A stretch of 64,000 nt of DNA from Agapetus fuscipes (GCA_951799405.1 OX637356.1:14035229-14099228), one strand, 5' to 3'. Shown: positions 10,311 through 20,548, counted from the stretch's first letter. A program made the numbers and translations. Notes: generated by a model not told the origin, from the letters alone.

Positions 10311-10480
10311 AATGTTTTATTTAATGGGCACTGCACTTACGTAAATCACAGCTCAAGAGCCCGCTTTGAGCTTGGTCATTGCTTCAGAAAGCGTAATTAC
10401 AAAAAACAAGAGTTGTTTTTAACCTAAATGGATCTTTAGTGACCGGTCGTTGTTACATGCATTTTAATTTTTCAATCTAG

Positions 10481-10736
10481 TTCCTTGACTTATAGGTTGG
10501 TATGCGGCTGACCACCCATGCTGTAAAAACGGTTCACTCTGCCAATGTCACCCCTGTTACAGAGAAGGACGGAAAGAATTGCAGTGTGTATGTCCATTTG
10601 AGATTTGGTTTGTATGTTGTGGGTTTACATGAGGCATGTGCAAGCGCAAACTTGTACGTGTCTGCTTGTGGGAAAGCATGTAATGTGAACCTCCAACATA
10701 TCTTTGCAACTTAGATTAGATAAGATTAGATTAGTG
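10481..10736 (+). mobile_element. LINE-A 3' UTR, GATTA-tail subtype
   Basis: Full 3' UTR with TGCGGCTGACCACCCATGC and tail TTAGATTAGATAAGATTAG. Confidence 0.85.
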
Positions 10737-10774
10737 AAGAGAAAGTTTTGAAAAAATGAAATTGTGCTTCCGAT

Positions 10775-10970
10775 TATACCCTCGTTGGGGATCAAACCTT
10801 TGCCCTCGGCATGAAATGCAAGCACTCTCCCCACTAAGCTACCGACTGGACTTTTTCGAGCTTGGTCGTCACTACAAAGCACCAATTATCAAGCAAGACC
10901 CAGTTGCTGTAAGGTTCGATGGACCTTCGCTGATCAATCTTTGGTAAAGGCATTTGAACTTTTCAATCTT
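10775..10970 (-). mobile_element. Dimeric SINE, central part
   Basis: Minus-strand second tRNA unit (GATCAAACCTTTGCCCTCGG, ACTAAGCTACCGAC) joined to the body CAAGCAAGACCCAGTTGC. Confidence 0.75.
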
Positions 10971-10989
10971 ATTATTATTATTTCAAACT

Positions 10990-11246
10990 TATTCCTTGAC
11001 TTAAAGATTTGTATGCGACTGACCACCATACTATAGAAAAAATTTCACTTCGCTAATATCACCCCTGTTTCAGGAAAGGTCGGCCAGAATTGCAGGGTGT
11101 TCATTTGATTTTTGGGTTTTTATGTTGTAGGTTCACATGCGGCATGTGCAAGCGTGAACTTGTACGTGTCTGCTCGTGAGAATGCATATAATGCGAATCC
11201 CCGATGTTACATATATTTGCAACTTAGATTAGATAAGATTAGAGAA
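10990..11246 (+). mobile_element. LINE-A 3' UTR, GATTA-tail subtype, diverged
   Basis: TTCCTTGACTTAAAGATTTG through AACTTAGATTAGATAAG, with many substitutions. Confidence 0.8.
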
Positions 11247-11269
11247 CCCAGCTAAGAGCATATAAAGGC

Positions 11270-11365
11270 TTATTTTTTGTTGTACGCCGACTCACTGATT
11301 TGAGCCTACAACCTTCTATTTACGAGTCCGAAGCGTATAACTAGACTACGGATCGGTGGACGTAG
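11270..11365 (-). mobile_element. tRNA head of SINE, fragment
   Basis: ACAACCTTCTATTTACGAGT CCGAAGCG and TAGACTACGGATCGG are the minus-strand head. Confidence 0.65.
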
Positions 11366-11694
11366 ACATTTTAACAAAGATATAATTATTACAACTTAGA
11401 AATAAATTAAAGTGGCCTACTTTTGCATCTATAAACCATTCGTCCCTGTTATAAACGCTTCTATTTTCGGTGCACTTCGATATTTGTACCTTTCACCAGA
11501 CTCGCAGTTACTTCTCCCTCACACTGAGGTTCCTAAAGTGGGACAACTGTGTAAATCAGACATGATGAATATTTGATGTCCTCAGATGCTCCCAGCAGCC
11601 GGCGCCAGGAACTCTTACGCCAACCAGGAATAATGTATGCGTGTAACGCGCCGCGAACAAAACTCACCACATCACCTCGCTGTGATTTCTTGAC

Positions 11695-11890
11695 TTCTAC
11701 GCAACCATAATTATTATGAATCTTGATTTTTTGGTTCCTTCCTCTTTCTTCTTGTTTTTTCTTTTTCTTCTTTCTTGATACTTTTTAAAGACTTTCAGTT
11801 GACGTTTCGTCTCCCACATTTAAGTCACTCCCACAGGAGTAGCATCTGAATCCGGCCGTGAAAGCCTAAAAATATTTTTTATGAATCCTT
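11695..11890 (-). repeat. Foldback-family half (GACGAAACGTC type)
   Basis: TTCTTCTTTCTTGATACTTT, AAGACTTTCAGTTGACG, TTTCGTCTCCC and the end CCGGCCGTGAAAGCCTAAAA; one arm of the 49.9-kb foldback. Confidence 0.65.
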
Positions 11891-11948
11891 TAAAATACAG
11901 AAATATACAAAGTAATAAAAAACGTTTTTTTTTGGGTTTAGTGGTTCT

Positions 11949-12216
11949 AATAATCTCTAATCTAATCTAAGTTGCAAAGATATGTGACATTGGGGATTCA
12001 CATTATAAATGCGTTCTCACTAGCAGACCCGTATAATTTCGCGCTTGCACATGCCGCATGTGAACCTGCAGCATAAAAACCCTTATCTCAAATGAACATA
12101 CACCCTGCAACTCTTGCCAATCTTCCCTTGAAACAGAGATAACATTAGCAAAGTGAAGCTTTTTATACAGGATGGGTGGTCAGCCTCATATTAACCTACT
12201 ATAAGTCAAGGAACGT
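11949..12216 (-). mobile_element. LINE-A 3' UTR, GATTA-tail subtype
   Basis: Minus-strand full copy: CTAATCTAATCTAAGTTGCA on the left and TATAAGTCAAGGAACG on the right. Confidence 0.85.
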
Positions 12217-12545
12217 TTTTTTTTTTTTTTTAAGAAATCCCGTGCGGGAGACTCCCTAGATTCTAAAGACTCTAGGGGTCTATGACACTTGTTGTAGTGC
12301 TGCAGAGGTGTACGAGCTTGGTCGTCGCTACAAAGCGCCAATACTCAAGCAAGACCCAGTTGCTGTAAGGCTGGATGGACCTTTGGTGACCGGTCATTGG
12401 TAAAGGTTTATGAATTTTTCAACCCAGCGAAGAGCACATTCGAAATATAAATGGTATATTTTTGTGCTCCGCCGGGATCCGAATCCACAACCTTCCATTT
12501 ACGAGTCCGAAGTGTTGCCACTACGGACTACGGACCGGACCGCTG
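12212..12545 (-). mobile_element. tRNA-type SINE with poly(A)-type 3' module
   Basis: Left end T14 and AAGAAATCCCGTGCGGGAGA, then CTCTAGGGGTCTATGACAC, the body and the head (GGACTACGGACCGGACC) at right. Complete copy of the head + body + poly(A) variant. Confidence 0.85.
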
Positions 12546-12645
12546 CAAAGGACTTAATTAACACAGACTTATGAAATTTGCCCATCTGGAAAAATAGAAA
12601 ATTTGAAACTTCATTCTGACTCCATAAAAAAAAAAATCAGTTGGA

Positions 12646-12705
12646 TCTCAAGAGTATTACATTAGTCATTTCTTTTCTCAAATGACTAATTTAATACTCT
12701 TGAGA
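12646..12705 (-). other. Hairpin spanning the last codons and stop of H2A.X
   Basis: Arms at about 12647-12671 and 12680-12704 are inverted copies matching at 24 of 25 positions, with an 8-base loop. On the mRNA strand the 5' arm covers the SQEY codons and the TAA; the 3' arm lies just downstream. It does not match the canonical histone stem-loop (GGYYCUUYUHARRRCC). It may be a chance foldback duplication or an mRNA structure. Confidence 0.75.
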
Positions 12706-13101
12706 GAACTTTTTAGAGTCATCCTGGCTTTTACTTTTGCTGCCGGTATTGGTTTTCCGAGGCAGCAGGACAGGGTTGATCTGAGGCAGCACCCCACCCT
12801 GAGAGATGGTGACGCCAGACAGGAGCTTGTTGAGTTCTTCGTCGTTGCGGACGGCGAGCTGAAGGTGACGGGGGACCACTCTGGACTTTTTGTTGTCCCT
12901 AGCAGCGTTGCCCGCCAGCTCCAATACTTCCACAGCCAGATACTCCAGCACGGCAGCTAGGTACACGGGCGCTCCGGCCCCCACGCGTTCAGCGTAGTTG
13001 CCCTTGCGCAGCAGGCGGTGGATGCGCCCCACGGGGAATCGGAGCCCTGCGCGGCTGCTGCGAGACTTCGCCTTCCCGCCGCTCTTGCTCTTTCCTGCCA
13101 T
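12691..13101 (-). CDS. H2A.X: Histone H2A.X-type variant, intronless
   Basis: Core histone of 136 residues. It pairs with H2B in the nucleosome, and H2A.X variants are phosphorylated at the C-terminal serine after DNA breaks. Seen: N-tail [10 protein letters not shown], the histone-fold run [20 protein letters not shown] (residues 18-37), the acidic patch (E53, E58, E61, D87, E88, E89), and the C-terminus KKFSQEY, which carries the SQ(E/D)-hydrophobic signature with S133 as the predicted phospho-site. The ATG at 13101 was chosen because it gives the canonical MAGK start; an in-frame ATG five codons upstream adds a non-histone leader. Substitutions ([18 protein letters not shown]) make it a diverged variant rather than the bulk H2A. 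It is GC-rich in an AT-rich, repeat-filled region and has no introns, so it could be a retrocopy or a native intronless gene. No canonical histone 3' stem-loop was found; a 25-bp hairpin covers the stop codon instead. No other histone gene is nearby. Confidence 0.93.
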   Translation of the reverse strand: MAGKSKSGGKAKSRSSRAGLRFPVGRIHRLLRKGNYAERVGAGAPVYLAAVLEYLAVEVLELAGNAARDNKKSRVVPRHLQLAVRNDEELNKLLSGVTISQGGVLPQINPVLLPRKTNTGSKSKSQDDSKKFSQEY

Positions 13102-13924
13102 AATTAAAGGGCACAAAATTAACTATATCTTTCCCAAAATGCGACTGTCAAAATTGGAAACTTTTGATCAATTTTAACGTAACAACAAATTACATTTTTT
13201 AAATTAACAAATAATTATACGTATAAACCAGAGGTCTAATTATACGTATGACCAGAAGGTCGATCGCCAAGGATAGCTTAAATTTCAGTGATCGATCTTA
13301 AAACTGATTTGACATTGTACACTCAATGTAGTTTTACTTATGATAATTTTTTTCTTAATAAATATATATATTATGCTTTTATGAGTTACATTTGGTGGGC
13401 TAAACAGTTTAAATGTCGATCTCCTATTCATAATTTTTTGCTAGGTCGATCTCCTCAAGAAAAAGTATTGTCACCCCTGGTAGGTACAAACATTAACGTA
13501 AGCCCTCTAGAGCCTTAAAAATCCATGAAAATATGTAAAAATAATACAGTTAAATAAATATATTTTTTTAGCTGACAAAGTACGAATATAAATTGTTACG
13601 TATTTTTGAAGTGATACAAACATAGATTCGTACATACAAATAAAGATGCATGCTAAACCAATACATCAGAAAAAGATGTCACATTCTGAAGTACCTATCC
13701 AAATATTGAAGTGAAAGAAAAATATCAATTCCAAACGCCAAATTTATCGCAGTTATTTGCATCTGCTGCTCCTGAATGTGTTCTGAAATATTGCCGATCT
13801 GCGAGACATTTTCCGCGTAACAATGGAAAAGTTTGTGATTAATAACGGCTCTGCGAAACGCTTATTTGTATCGAGAACATTCCAAATAATAAATCAAAAT
13901 GGGTCCTTGCATTTCGTACCGCTA
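13102..13924. other. Upstream region of H2A.X, no gene
   Basis: AT-rich. No clear TATA box or histone promoter cluster next to the ATG. Tandem TAATTATACGTAT (about 13213-13252) and GGTCGATC(T/G) motifs occur. Confidence 0.5.
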
Positions 13925-14008
13925 ACCGCACAAAGGAGGATGCTGGAAATCAGCCTTAGAGACAGGGTTTCAAATCAGGAGATCCGTAGACGCACTGGTG
14001 TCATTTAG
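13925..14008 (+). mobile_element. Non-LTR element fragment (LINE-E type)
   Basis: Encodes RRMLEISLRDRVSNQEIRRR TGV, the block after RT in many non-LTR ORFs. Only about 85 bp. Confidence 0.6.
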
Positions 14009-14063
14009 CCAAATCCAGCTTACCTACCGATGAACAGTGAACCGCTTGTTAAAGATTTTTTCA

Positions 14064-14695
14064 ACATATCTAATCTAATTTAATCTAAGTTGCAAACATA
14101 TGTTACATTGGAGATTCACATTACATGCATTTTCACAACCAGACACGTATAATTTCGCGCTTGGACATGCCGCATGTGAACCTACAACACAAAAACCAAA
14201 TCTCAAATGGACATACACCCTGCAACTCTTGCCATCCTTCCCTGAGACAGGGGTGCCATTGGCAAAGTGAACGATTTTTAAAACTTAGGTGGTCAGCCGC
14301 ATACCAACCTACAAGTCAAGGAACATACACGACAAATTACATTTTTCAAATCAATAAATTAAAATATCTATGGACATCAAAACTTAAACAGAAAACAAAT
14401 TCCAATTTAATAAACCCTAGCCGCCAACATTACAGACCAACCGCCATTTTTTTCTGTCCTTACATACTTCTTTTATTTCCTCCAGAGTCATAATCTTTTT
14501 CATACAGGCTCTTCTAATAAATTATGACTCTGGATATTCCATTCATTCGCAATTTCGGATATTTGGTCCATCCATACCTTTCTTGGTCTTCCTCTACCAC
14601 GACATCCATCTATTCTTGCAACGTATACTTTCTTTTTCAGTCTTTCCTCATTCATTCTCTACATAATATGCTCAAACCATCTTGAAACCATCATT
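14064..14695 (-). mobile_element. LINE-A copy with end of ORF and 3' UTR
   Basis: 3' UTR at 14064-14323. The coding end is at about 14405-14660: GCCGCCAACATTACAGACCA is the stop region, and further right lies the segment for GRGRPRKVWMDQISEIANEW. A small rearrangement lies near 14515. Confidence 0.8.
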
Positions 14696-14759
14696 TTACA
14701 TAAAATCAAATGTACGTATACCCTCAAACATGCAAACAATGTATTTGAACGTCTACAAC

Positions 14760-14945
14760 CCCCTTTACTTATTCAGCCACTTCTTATCCACTGCTGGACA
14801 TAGGCCTCCCCCATATCTCTCCAGGCGTCTCTGTCCTGGGCTCTCTGCATCCAGTCATCAGCAACTCTTTTGATATCATCTGACCATCGTGTAAGAGGCC
14901 TTCCCCCTATCCATGCCAAATTTGCCTCTGATTGGAGATTGGAGA
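14760..14945 (-). mobile_element. LINE-E ORF C-terminus
   Basis: Minus strand reads GRPLTRWSDDIKRVADDWMQ, AQDRDAWRDMGE, then a GQQWIRSG-like end with a frameshift: the familiar end of a common insect non-LTR family. No flanking tail is clear. Confidence 0.65.
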
Positions 14946-15011
14946 GATGATCGGATTGGTGTCAATTTTTTTTTGACGCACTTCAAAGGATTTCATCCTA
15001 TTATCGTGTAT

Positions 15012-15015
15012 ATAG
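15012..15015. other. Target-site duplication, left copy (ATAG)
   Basis: ATAG directly precedes the TGTAACG start of the 5' LTR and recurs directly after the 3' LTR at 20495-20498. Four-base duplications are usual for gypsy integrases. Confidence 0.85.
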
Positions 15016-15278
15016 TGTAACGAGATGGATTTGTTTGTTAGGTAAAATGGAACATGAGATTTGAATTTGAATGAAAAGGAAAACAAAAGAATATAAAAAA
15101 GAGAGGAGAAGCTTGCCTGGCGTGAGAGTCACAAGCCTGTGTAATTAAGAATAAAGAATATTATTGTGCTGTGGTTAATTGTGTATACATTGTGAAAGAA
15201 ATAAAAGTAAACATATTAAAGTGTGTATGTTATATTATTAATTGTGTCAATCAGCAGGACAGAAGAAAAACCCTCACA
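15016..15278 (+). repeat. 5' LTR (263 bp) of the gypsy element
   Basis: Starts TGTAACGAGATGG and ends AACCCTCACA, with TG...CA ends. It holds AATAAAG-type polyadenylation signals in the middle and matches the 3' LTR base for base as far as I can read. Confidence 0.93.
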
Positions 15279-15281
15279 TTT

Positions 15282-15294
15282 TGGCGCCCAACGT
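15282..15294 (+). promoter_or_regulatory. Primer binding site, tRNA-Lys type
   Basis: TGGCGCCCAACGT begins three bases after the 5' LTR. It is complementary to the CCA-tailed 3' end of insect tRNA-Lys (acceptor ending ACGTTGGGCG). The match is 13 bases. Confidence 0.8.
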
Positions 15295-15740
15295 AAAAGA
15301 AAAATCTGTACATGAAATTCCTATGAAGAAAATTTTTCACAAACAAAAACAAATGACAGTCAATTTCAACAAATGACATTGAAAACAATACAATATATGA
15401 AATGATTAAAATTGGACAGATTTATGGTTGTGAAAGCATCAACACGTTTAAAAGCTAGTGAAGACATCGACTTATACAATTAACAACAAGAAATTACAAG
15501 ATTTGAAACGCTGTTTGAAAATATTGAAGGTGAGAGAATTCAAACTACATACATTACGTTCAGAAGAATGGAAATTCAAAAATCGAACGTCGCGGGAGAA
15601 TGAAGATTGGACATGAACCAGTTTGTTTCAAATCAGTTTAGATAAATATATATAGATGGTGTTATATTTAATTTGTATGAAAAATTTTTTTTCAATGAAA
15701 TGATTTTTTTTTAATTGCATAAATTGAAAATATACAGCAA
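15295..15740 (+). other. Untranslated leader of the gypsy element
   Basis: AT-rich stretch between primer site and gag ATG, with no long ORF. By position it should hold the packaging signal; none was recognised. Confidence 0.6.
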
Positions 15741-16685
15741 ATGACGAAATCTAAAAAAATAAATAATAAAAAGGATTTAGAAAGTAACACAATGGAGTCC
15801 ATAAATTTTGATCCTCTCAAATTAAAAATATCTTTTAATGGTGAAAGTGAACCAAATGAATTTATAATAAGGTTAGAAGAATTAGCCAAAGTCTACAAAT
15901 TAAAATTAGATTATTTGGTAGAGTGTATGCCTATATTTTTAACAGATTTTCCGTTAACTTGGTACAGAGCAATTAACTGTGAATTTGATTGGAAAATTTT
16001 TAAAACCAAATTCTTACAACAATTTGAAAAATATGACTTTCAAAGGAATCTTAAGTTAGAAATTTTAAATATGGTACAAGGTCATGATAATGCATCTGTT
16101 TATATTTTAAAGGTAAAATCAAAAAATAATTTATTAAATAAAAGAATGCACGATAAGGAACTTATGGACATAATAATTCATGGATTGTCAGAAAAATATG
16201 CAACTTTACTGACAACATCTGAAATTAAAAATACAGAGGAATTATCTACAATATGTAGCAAGTTTGAATCATTTATAAAATTTAATGAATGTAAGAATTT
16301 AAATGTAATGAATGACATAAAAGAGAAAAATGTCATGCAAAAATGCAATTTTTGTAATAAATTAGGACATGATGAAATAGATTGTTGGACTAAAAATAGA
16401 AAATTAGATTACATACAGAATAAATGTAGAAGTTTCACAAATAATATAGTATGCTACTTTTGTAATAAAAGAGGACATGTGGAAAGAAATTGTTTTATAA
16501 AAAATGGAAATTTTAAAAAACACACAGTAATCTGTTACTCATGTAAGCGTACAGGACATGTACAAAAAGATTGTTTTGTTAAAAATAAAAAAAGTGATTA
16601 TACAGACAAAACAAAAATGAACAGAAATATAAATATACAAAACAGAACAAATACGACATACAATAGTAATTCAAAAAACTTGTAG
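15741..16685 (+). CDS. gag: Gag polyprotein of gypsy-type element
   Basis: 314-residue structural protein expected to form the virus-like particle and bind element RNA. Seen: a retrotransposon gag-like N-terminal half, including LTDFPLTWYRAI and a MVQGHDNASVYILKV segment, then three CCHC zinc knuckles (C-x2-C-x4-H-x4-C) at about residues 202-215, 238-251 and 265-278, and a basic, Asn-rich tail. Three knuckles is more than the usual one or two in gypsy gags. The ORF is intact and ends at TAG 16683-16685, four bases after a slippery heptamer that connects it to the protease frame. Codon use is strongly AT-biased, like the rest of the element. No envelope gene follows. Confidence 0.9.
   Translation: MTKSKKINNKKDLESNTMESINFDPLKLKISFNGESEPNEFIIRLEELAKVYKLKLDYLVECMPIFLTDFPLTWYRAINCEFDWKIFKTKFLQQFEKYDFQRNLKLEILNMVQGHDNASVYILKVKSKNNLLNKRMHDKELMDIIIHGLSEKYATLLTTSEIKNTEELSTICSKFESFIKFNECKNLNVMNDIKEKNVMQKCNFCNKLGHDEIDCWTKNRKLDYIQNKCRSFTNNIVCYFCNKRGHVERNCFIKNGNFKKHTVICYSCKRTGHVQKDCFVKNKKSDYTDKTKMNRNINIQNRTNTTYNSNSKNL
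16673..16679 (+). promoter_or_regulatory. -1 ribosomal frameshift heptamer A AAA AAC
   Basis: In gag phase the bases read A AAA AAC and the gag stop follows one codon later. A -1 slip enters the frame that is open from 16679 through the protease. This heptamer is the classical retroviral gag-pro type. A downstream pseudoknot was not assessed. Confidence 0.75.
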
Positions 16686-17365
16686 ATAGTCGGCCTTCAG
16701 TACAAACACAAAAATCAGAAATGAAGAGCTGGCTTAATTTCATTCAAATTTTTAATAAAAATTATCAAATTGCACCACTCATTTTTGCTAAACAATTTGA
16801 TAAAAGACCATTTTTAACAGTAAATATTGAGAACAAAAATTTTACAGGTTTACTAGATTCAGGTGCATCTATTTCTGCAATCAATGAAAAAACATTTGAT
16901 TATTTTTTACAAAGAAATTACAAAATTATAAAAACCCATGATAATATCTCGTTGGCAAATGGTAAAAATATAAAAATACTTGGTAAAATAAATTTAGAGG
17001 TAAAATGTGACAATCAAATAAAACATGTAGATTTTTATGTTTTACAAGGTTTACAACAAGACATAATTTTTGGAATAGATTTTTGGATAAAATTTGAATT
17101 AGAACCGAGTTTAATAAGTAAAATTACATATTCAAATAGCAAAAATATTAGTGAATTAGGTAAAATTACAAATAGAACTAAATTAACAGATAACCAATTA
17201 CAGCAATTAAAAACAATAGAAAATGATTTCAAGGACATCTCTTATGAAAAAATAGGCTTAGGATGCACAAACCTCATTGAACACAGAATTCAGACAGAAG
17301 GTCCTCCAATAAAACAAAAGTATTATCCACTCAGTCAAGCAAGGCGTTTTGGCAAATTCCACTAG
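16679..17365 (+). pseudogene. pro: Pro and start of pol, broken by internal deletion
   Basis: Frame reached from gag by -1 frameshifting; the first ATG is at 16721. It encodes the aspartic protease that processes the polyprotein: LLDSGASISAIN with the catalytic D-S-G at residues 46-48 from that ATG, and a flap-type IIFGIDFW. It then enters the linker before reverse transcriptase (EHRIQTEGPP...YYPLSQARR) and abruptly joins a segment belonging well inside RT, in the wrong frame, ending at TAG 17363-17365. In intact gypsy elements pro and pol share this ORF. Here the deletion both removes RT sequence and shifts frame. Confidence 0.85.
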
Positions 17366-19587
17366 AAGAATCGTCCAAAGAAAAAACTGCCTTCGTCGTA
17401 CCAAATAGAGGGTTGTTTCAATTCACAAAAATGCCGTTCGGTTTAAAAAATTCAAGTTCTGAAACACAGCGTTTATTAGACAAATTATTTGGACCTAAAT
17501 TTGATACTAACATATTTTGTTATATCGATGACTTAATTATTATTAACGAAGATTTCAATTCACATTTAAATTTATTAAAACAAGTTAAAAATATATTACA
17601 AGAAGCAGGGTTAACGGTAAAATTTTCAAAATGTGAATTTTGCAAAGATAGTTTAAAATATTTGGGATACATTATTGATGAAAATGGATTAAGGCCAGAT
17701 TCAAATAAAGTCAAGATTATAGAGGAATATCCTTCACCGAAAAATTTAAAACAACTACGAATGTTTTTAGGTTTGGTAGGATTTTATAGAAAAGTTATAC
17801 GAAACTGCAGTGAGATATCATATCCACTAAATAAATTATTGAGAGGTAAAAAAGGTCAGAACAATTTTAATTGGTCAAAAGAATCTGAGGATGCATTTAA
17901 TAATTTAAAATTAGCCTTAAGCACAGCCCCTGTATTAATATGTCCGGATTTCACAAAAGATTTTTTTTTACACACTGATGCCAGTAAAAATCAAGTAGCT
18001 TCAGTATTAAACCAAAATATCAATGGGTCCGAAAAGCCAATAGCATATTTTTCAAGAAGTTTGACAGTTAGAGAACAAAACTATTCGACATCAGAACGTG
18101 AGCTTCTTGCCATTGTAGAGTCAATTGAACATTTTCGATCTTATCTAGATGGGATGAAATTCAAGGTAATAACTGATCATATGGCATTAAAATTCTTGAA
18201 TAAAATATCAAATCCAACAGGTAGATTAGCAAGATGGGCCATGAGACTTTCACAGTATGAATTTGAGATTGAGCATAGAAAAGGGAAAGAACATACAGTG
18301 CCAGATGTATTATCTAGGATTCCTGGTACTAAAGAAATGGAAGTAATAAATTCAAATATTGCAGATCCTTGGTATAATAATATCGCAGAAGGATGTACAA
18401 AAACACCACACAAATACAAAAAATTCAAAATGGTAGATAATAAATTATTTAAACTAATAAATGATGATAATCCTTTCACAGAGGAATATAATTGGAAAGA
18501 GATACCTATTATAGACAATAGATTAACTATAATAAAGAATCATCATGATAATGGACATGTAGGTATTTTTAAAACTTATAAATACATATCAAGATGTTAC
18601 TATTGGAAAAATATGTATGCAGATATAAAAAGTTTTATAAATAAATGTCAAAAATGTAAAATGTATAAGCCGAATAATTTACCTCCAGCAGGAAAAATGG
18701 AAAATAGAAAAAGAGTGGATAGACCGTTAAAAATGCTGAGTATTGATTTGATAGGACCATTACCAAAATCAAGTACGGACTATATACATATATTATCAAT
18801 AATAGATGTTTTTACCAAATATTGTTGGTTATTTCCTTTAAGAAGAGCAACTACAGAAGAAATAGTAAAATTAATAGAAAATAAAATATTTTTAACAGAA
18901 GGAGTACCGCAAACGATAATAACAGATAATGGAAAGAATTTAAAGTCTTATGCATTTAAAGATTTTATGTACTCATATGGAGTACAGAAAATATTTTATA
19001 CAACTTTATATACTCCCATGTGCAATAATGTAGAGACATATAATAGAACAATAGGATACACATTAGCTATTTTTGTTGAAAATGAACAAAGAAAATGGGA
19101 TACTTTTTTAGATTCAGTACAAAGCATAATAAATAATACAGTCAATTTAGCAACAGGATACACACCTAATGTATTAGCAAGAGGTAGGGAGATTGTACTA
19201 AATGGTGAAATTCATGGTGAAATAGTAAATGATGAAATAGAATCAAAGGAAGATTTAGATAAGTATAGAGATATGCATAAAGATAAAATGAAGGAATTAA
19301 ACACATTATACAAAATTGTAACAGAAAATTTATGGGATGCATATAATAAAAATGCAAATTATTATAATAAAGGTAGATCAAATCGTGTCTATGATCAAGG
19401 GGATATTGTATGGCGTAAAAATTTCATACAATCAAATGCAGGGAAATACTTCTGTACAAAGTTGGCTCCAAAATTTGTCAAAGCCAGAATAGAAAAGAAA
19501 GTTAGCAAGATAGTCTATGTATTAAAAGATATAGACACAAATGTTATAAATAAATATCACATCAAGGACATAATCAAATTAGATTAA
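17347..19587 (+). pseudogene. pol: Truncated RT - RNase H - integrase of gypsy pol
   Basis: Open frame covering the C-terminal part of reverse transcriptase and everything after it. Counted from M at 17413: YIDD catalytic box at 37-40; RNase H acidic residues D189 (HTDAS), E230 (SERELLA) and D255; integrase H-H-C-C zinc site (H378, H382, C412, C415); and integrase D-D-35-E at D445 (LSIDLIGP), D505 (ITDNG) and E541. The RT fingers and motif A aspartate are missing, so the RT should be inactive, while RNase H and integrase look intact. The C-terminus (YHIKDIIKLD) is gypsy-like with no chromodomain recognised. The usual RT would have roughly 80-100 more residues before this point. Confidence 0.9.
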
Positions 19588-20213
19588 AAAAAAAAAAAAA
19601 AACATATTTTCATGTGTATGAAAAATTTGAGGTGATGAATGATACGGTGAAAGTTGAAATAAAAGTGATCAGTGAAAGAATGAATTATGAAATATTGCAT
19701 GAATGAAGGTATGAAACATTAATTAAACAAAGTATTACATATGAAGGTAAAGTTTTTAAAAAAAAAATTGATGGACTGATAAATTTATTAATGAAAAATA
19801 AATTTGAAATAAATTTAAATATTGGGAAAGATGTGATACATGTTAAAAAAAAAAGTTATTTTAATGAATTGATTAATAAACTGGTGAATGTTTATTATGT
19901 ATTGTTATTGATTATTTTGAATTGTTGAATTAAGTATTTAAAAAAAAAACAAATATTTGTTTATAATATTGAATATGAAATTTGTGTTAAAAAAAAAAAA
20001 ATATATTAATTTTAGTATGAAAATAATTGGTATTGTTAAAAAATGTATTAATGACTGAATAATGTATCAGAAACAGGTTTTTTTTTTTTTCATATTTTTG
20101 AAATTTATCCTTAAAATAAAACAAAATATGTGGCGCCGGCTGAGCATTATGATACATTATTTACTCATTGTAAAAGAAAAAAAAAAAAAAAATTGGGAAT
20201 GTTTTTTTTTTAT
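19588..20213 (+). other. 3' untranslated region of the gypsy element
   Basis: Very AT-rich, with repeated A runs and no ORF above about 70 codons. No env gene is present. Confidence 0.6.
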
Positions 20214-20228
20214 GAGAGGAAGGAGGTG
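20214..20228 (+). promoter_or_regulatory. Polypurine tract for plus-strand priming
   Basis: GAGAGGAAGGAGGTG lies three bases before the 3' LTR, where the plus-strand primer of LTR elements is expected. Confidence 0.75.
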
Positions 20229-20231
20229 TAT

Positions 20232-20494
20232 TGTAACGAGATGGATTTGTTTGTTAGGTAAAATGGAACATGAGATTTGAATTTGAATGAAAAGGAAAAC
20301 AAAAGAATATAAAAAAGAGAGGAGAAGCTTGCCTGGCGTGAGAGTCACAAGCCTGTGTAATTAAGAATAAAGAATATTATTGTGCTGTGGTTAATTGTGT
20401 ATACATTGTGAAAGAAATAAAAGTAAACATATTAAAGTGTGTATGTTATATTATTAATTGTGTCAATCAGCAGGACAGAAGAAAAACCCTCACA
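20232..20494 (+). repeat. 3' LTR (263 bp) of the gypsy element
   Basis: Same TGTAACG...CCTCACA sequence as 15016-15278, followed by ATAG. Confidence 0.93.
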
Positions 20495-20548
20495 ATAGTC
20501 AGTTTACATACATTCGCCTATCATACTGTACGTACATTAGAGACGAGA

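Larger units (their letters stand above)
15016..20494 (+). mobile_element. Ty3/gypsy-type LTR retrotransposon, recent but internally deleted
   Basis: Complete insertion flanked by ATAG target duplications (15012-15015 and 20495-20498). Parts in order: 5' LTR, tRNA-Lys-type primer site, gag with three zinc knuckles, -1 slippery site, protease, truncated reverse transcriptase, RNase H, integrase, purine tract, 3' LTR. The two 263-bp LTRs look identical by eye, so the insertion is young. The pol region has lost the N-terminal part of RT and changes frame there, so this copy cannot be autonomous. The integrase follows RNase H, which is gypsy order and excludes copia. No env-like ORF is seen. Confidence 0.93.

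Noticed and set aside
10502..10714. Recurring 60-75-codon ORFs beginning MRLTTH (many positions)
   Set aside because: All lie in the LINE-A 3' UTR beyond the true stop codon; similarity reflects DNA copies, not a protein family.
12682..12960. 92-codon plus-strand ORF
   Set aside because: Antisense of the H2A.X gene.
13819..14008. 61-codon ORF as host exon
   Set aside because: Its second half is the RRMLEISLRDRV block of non-LTR elements.
15692..15889. Minus-strand ORFs over the gypsy element (also at 17035, 17520, 18177, 19166)
   Set aside because: Shadows of gag/pol on the opposite strand.
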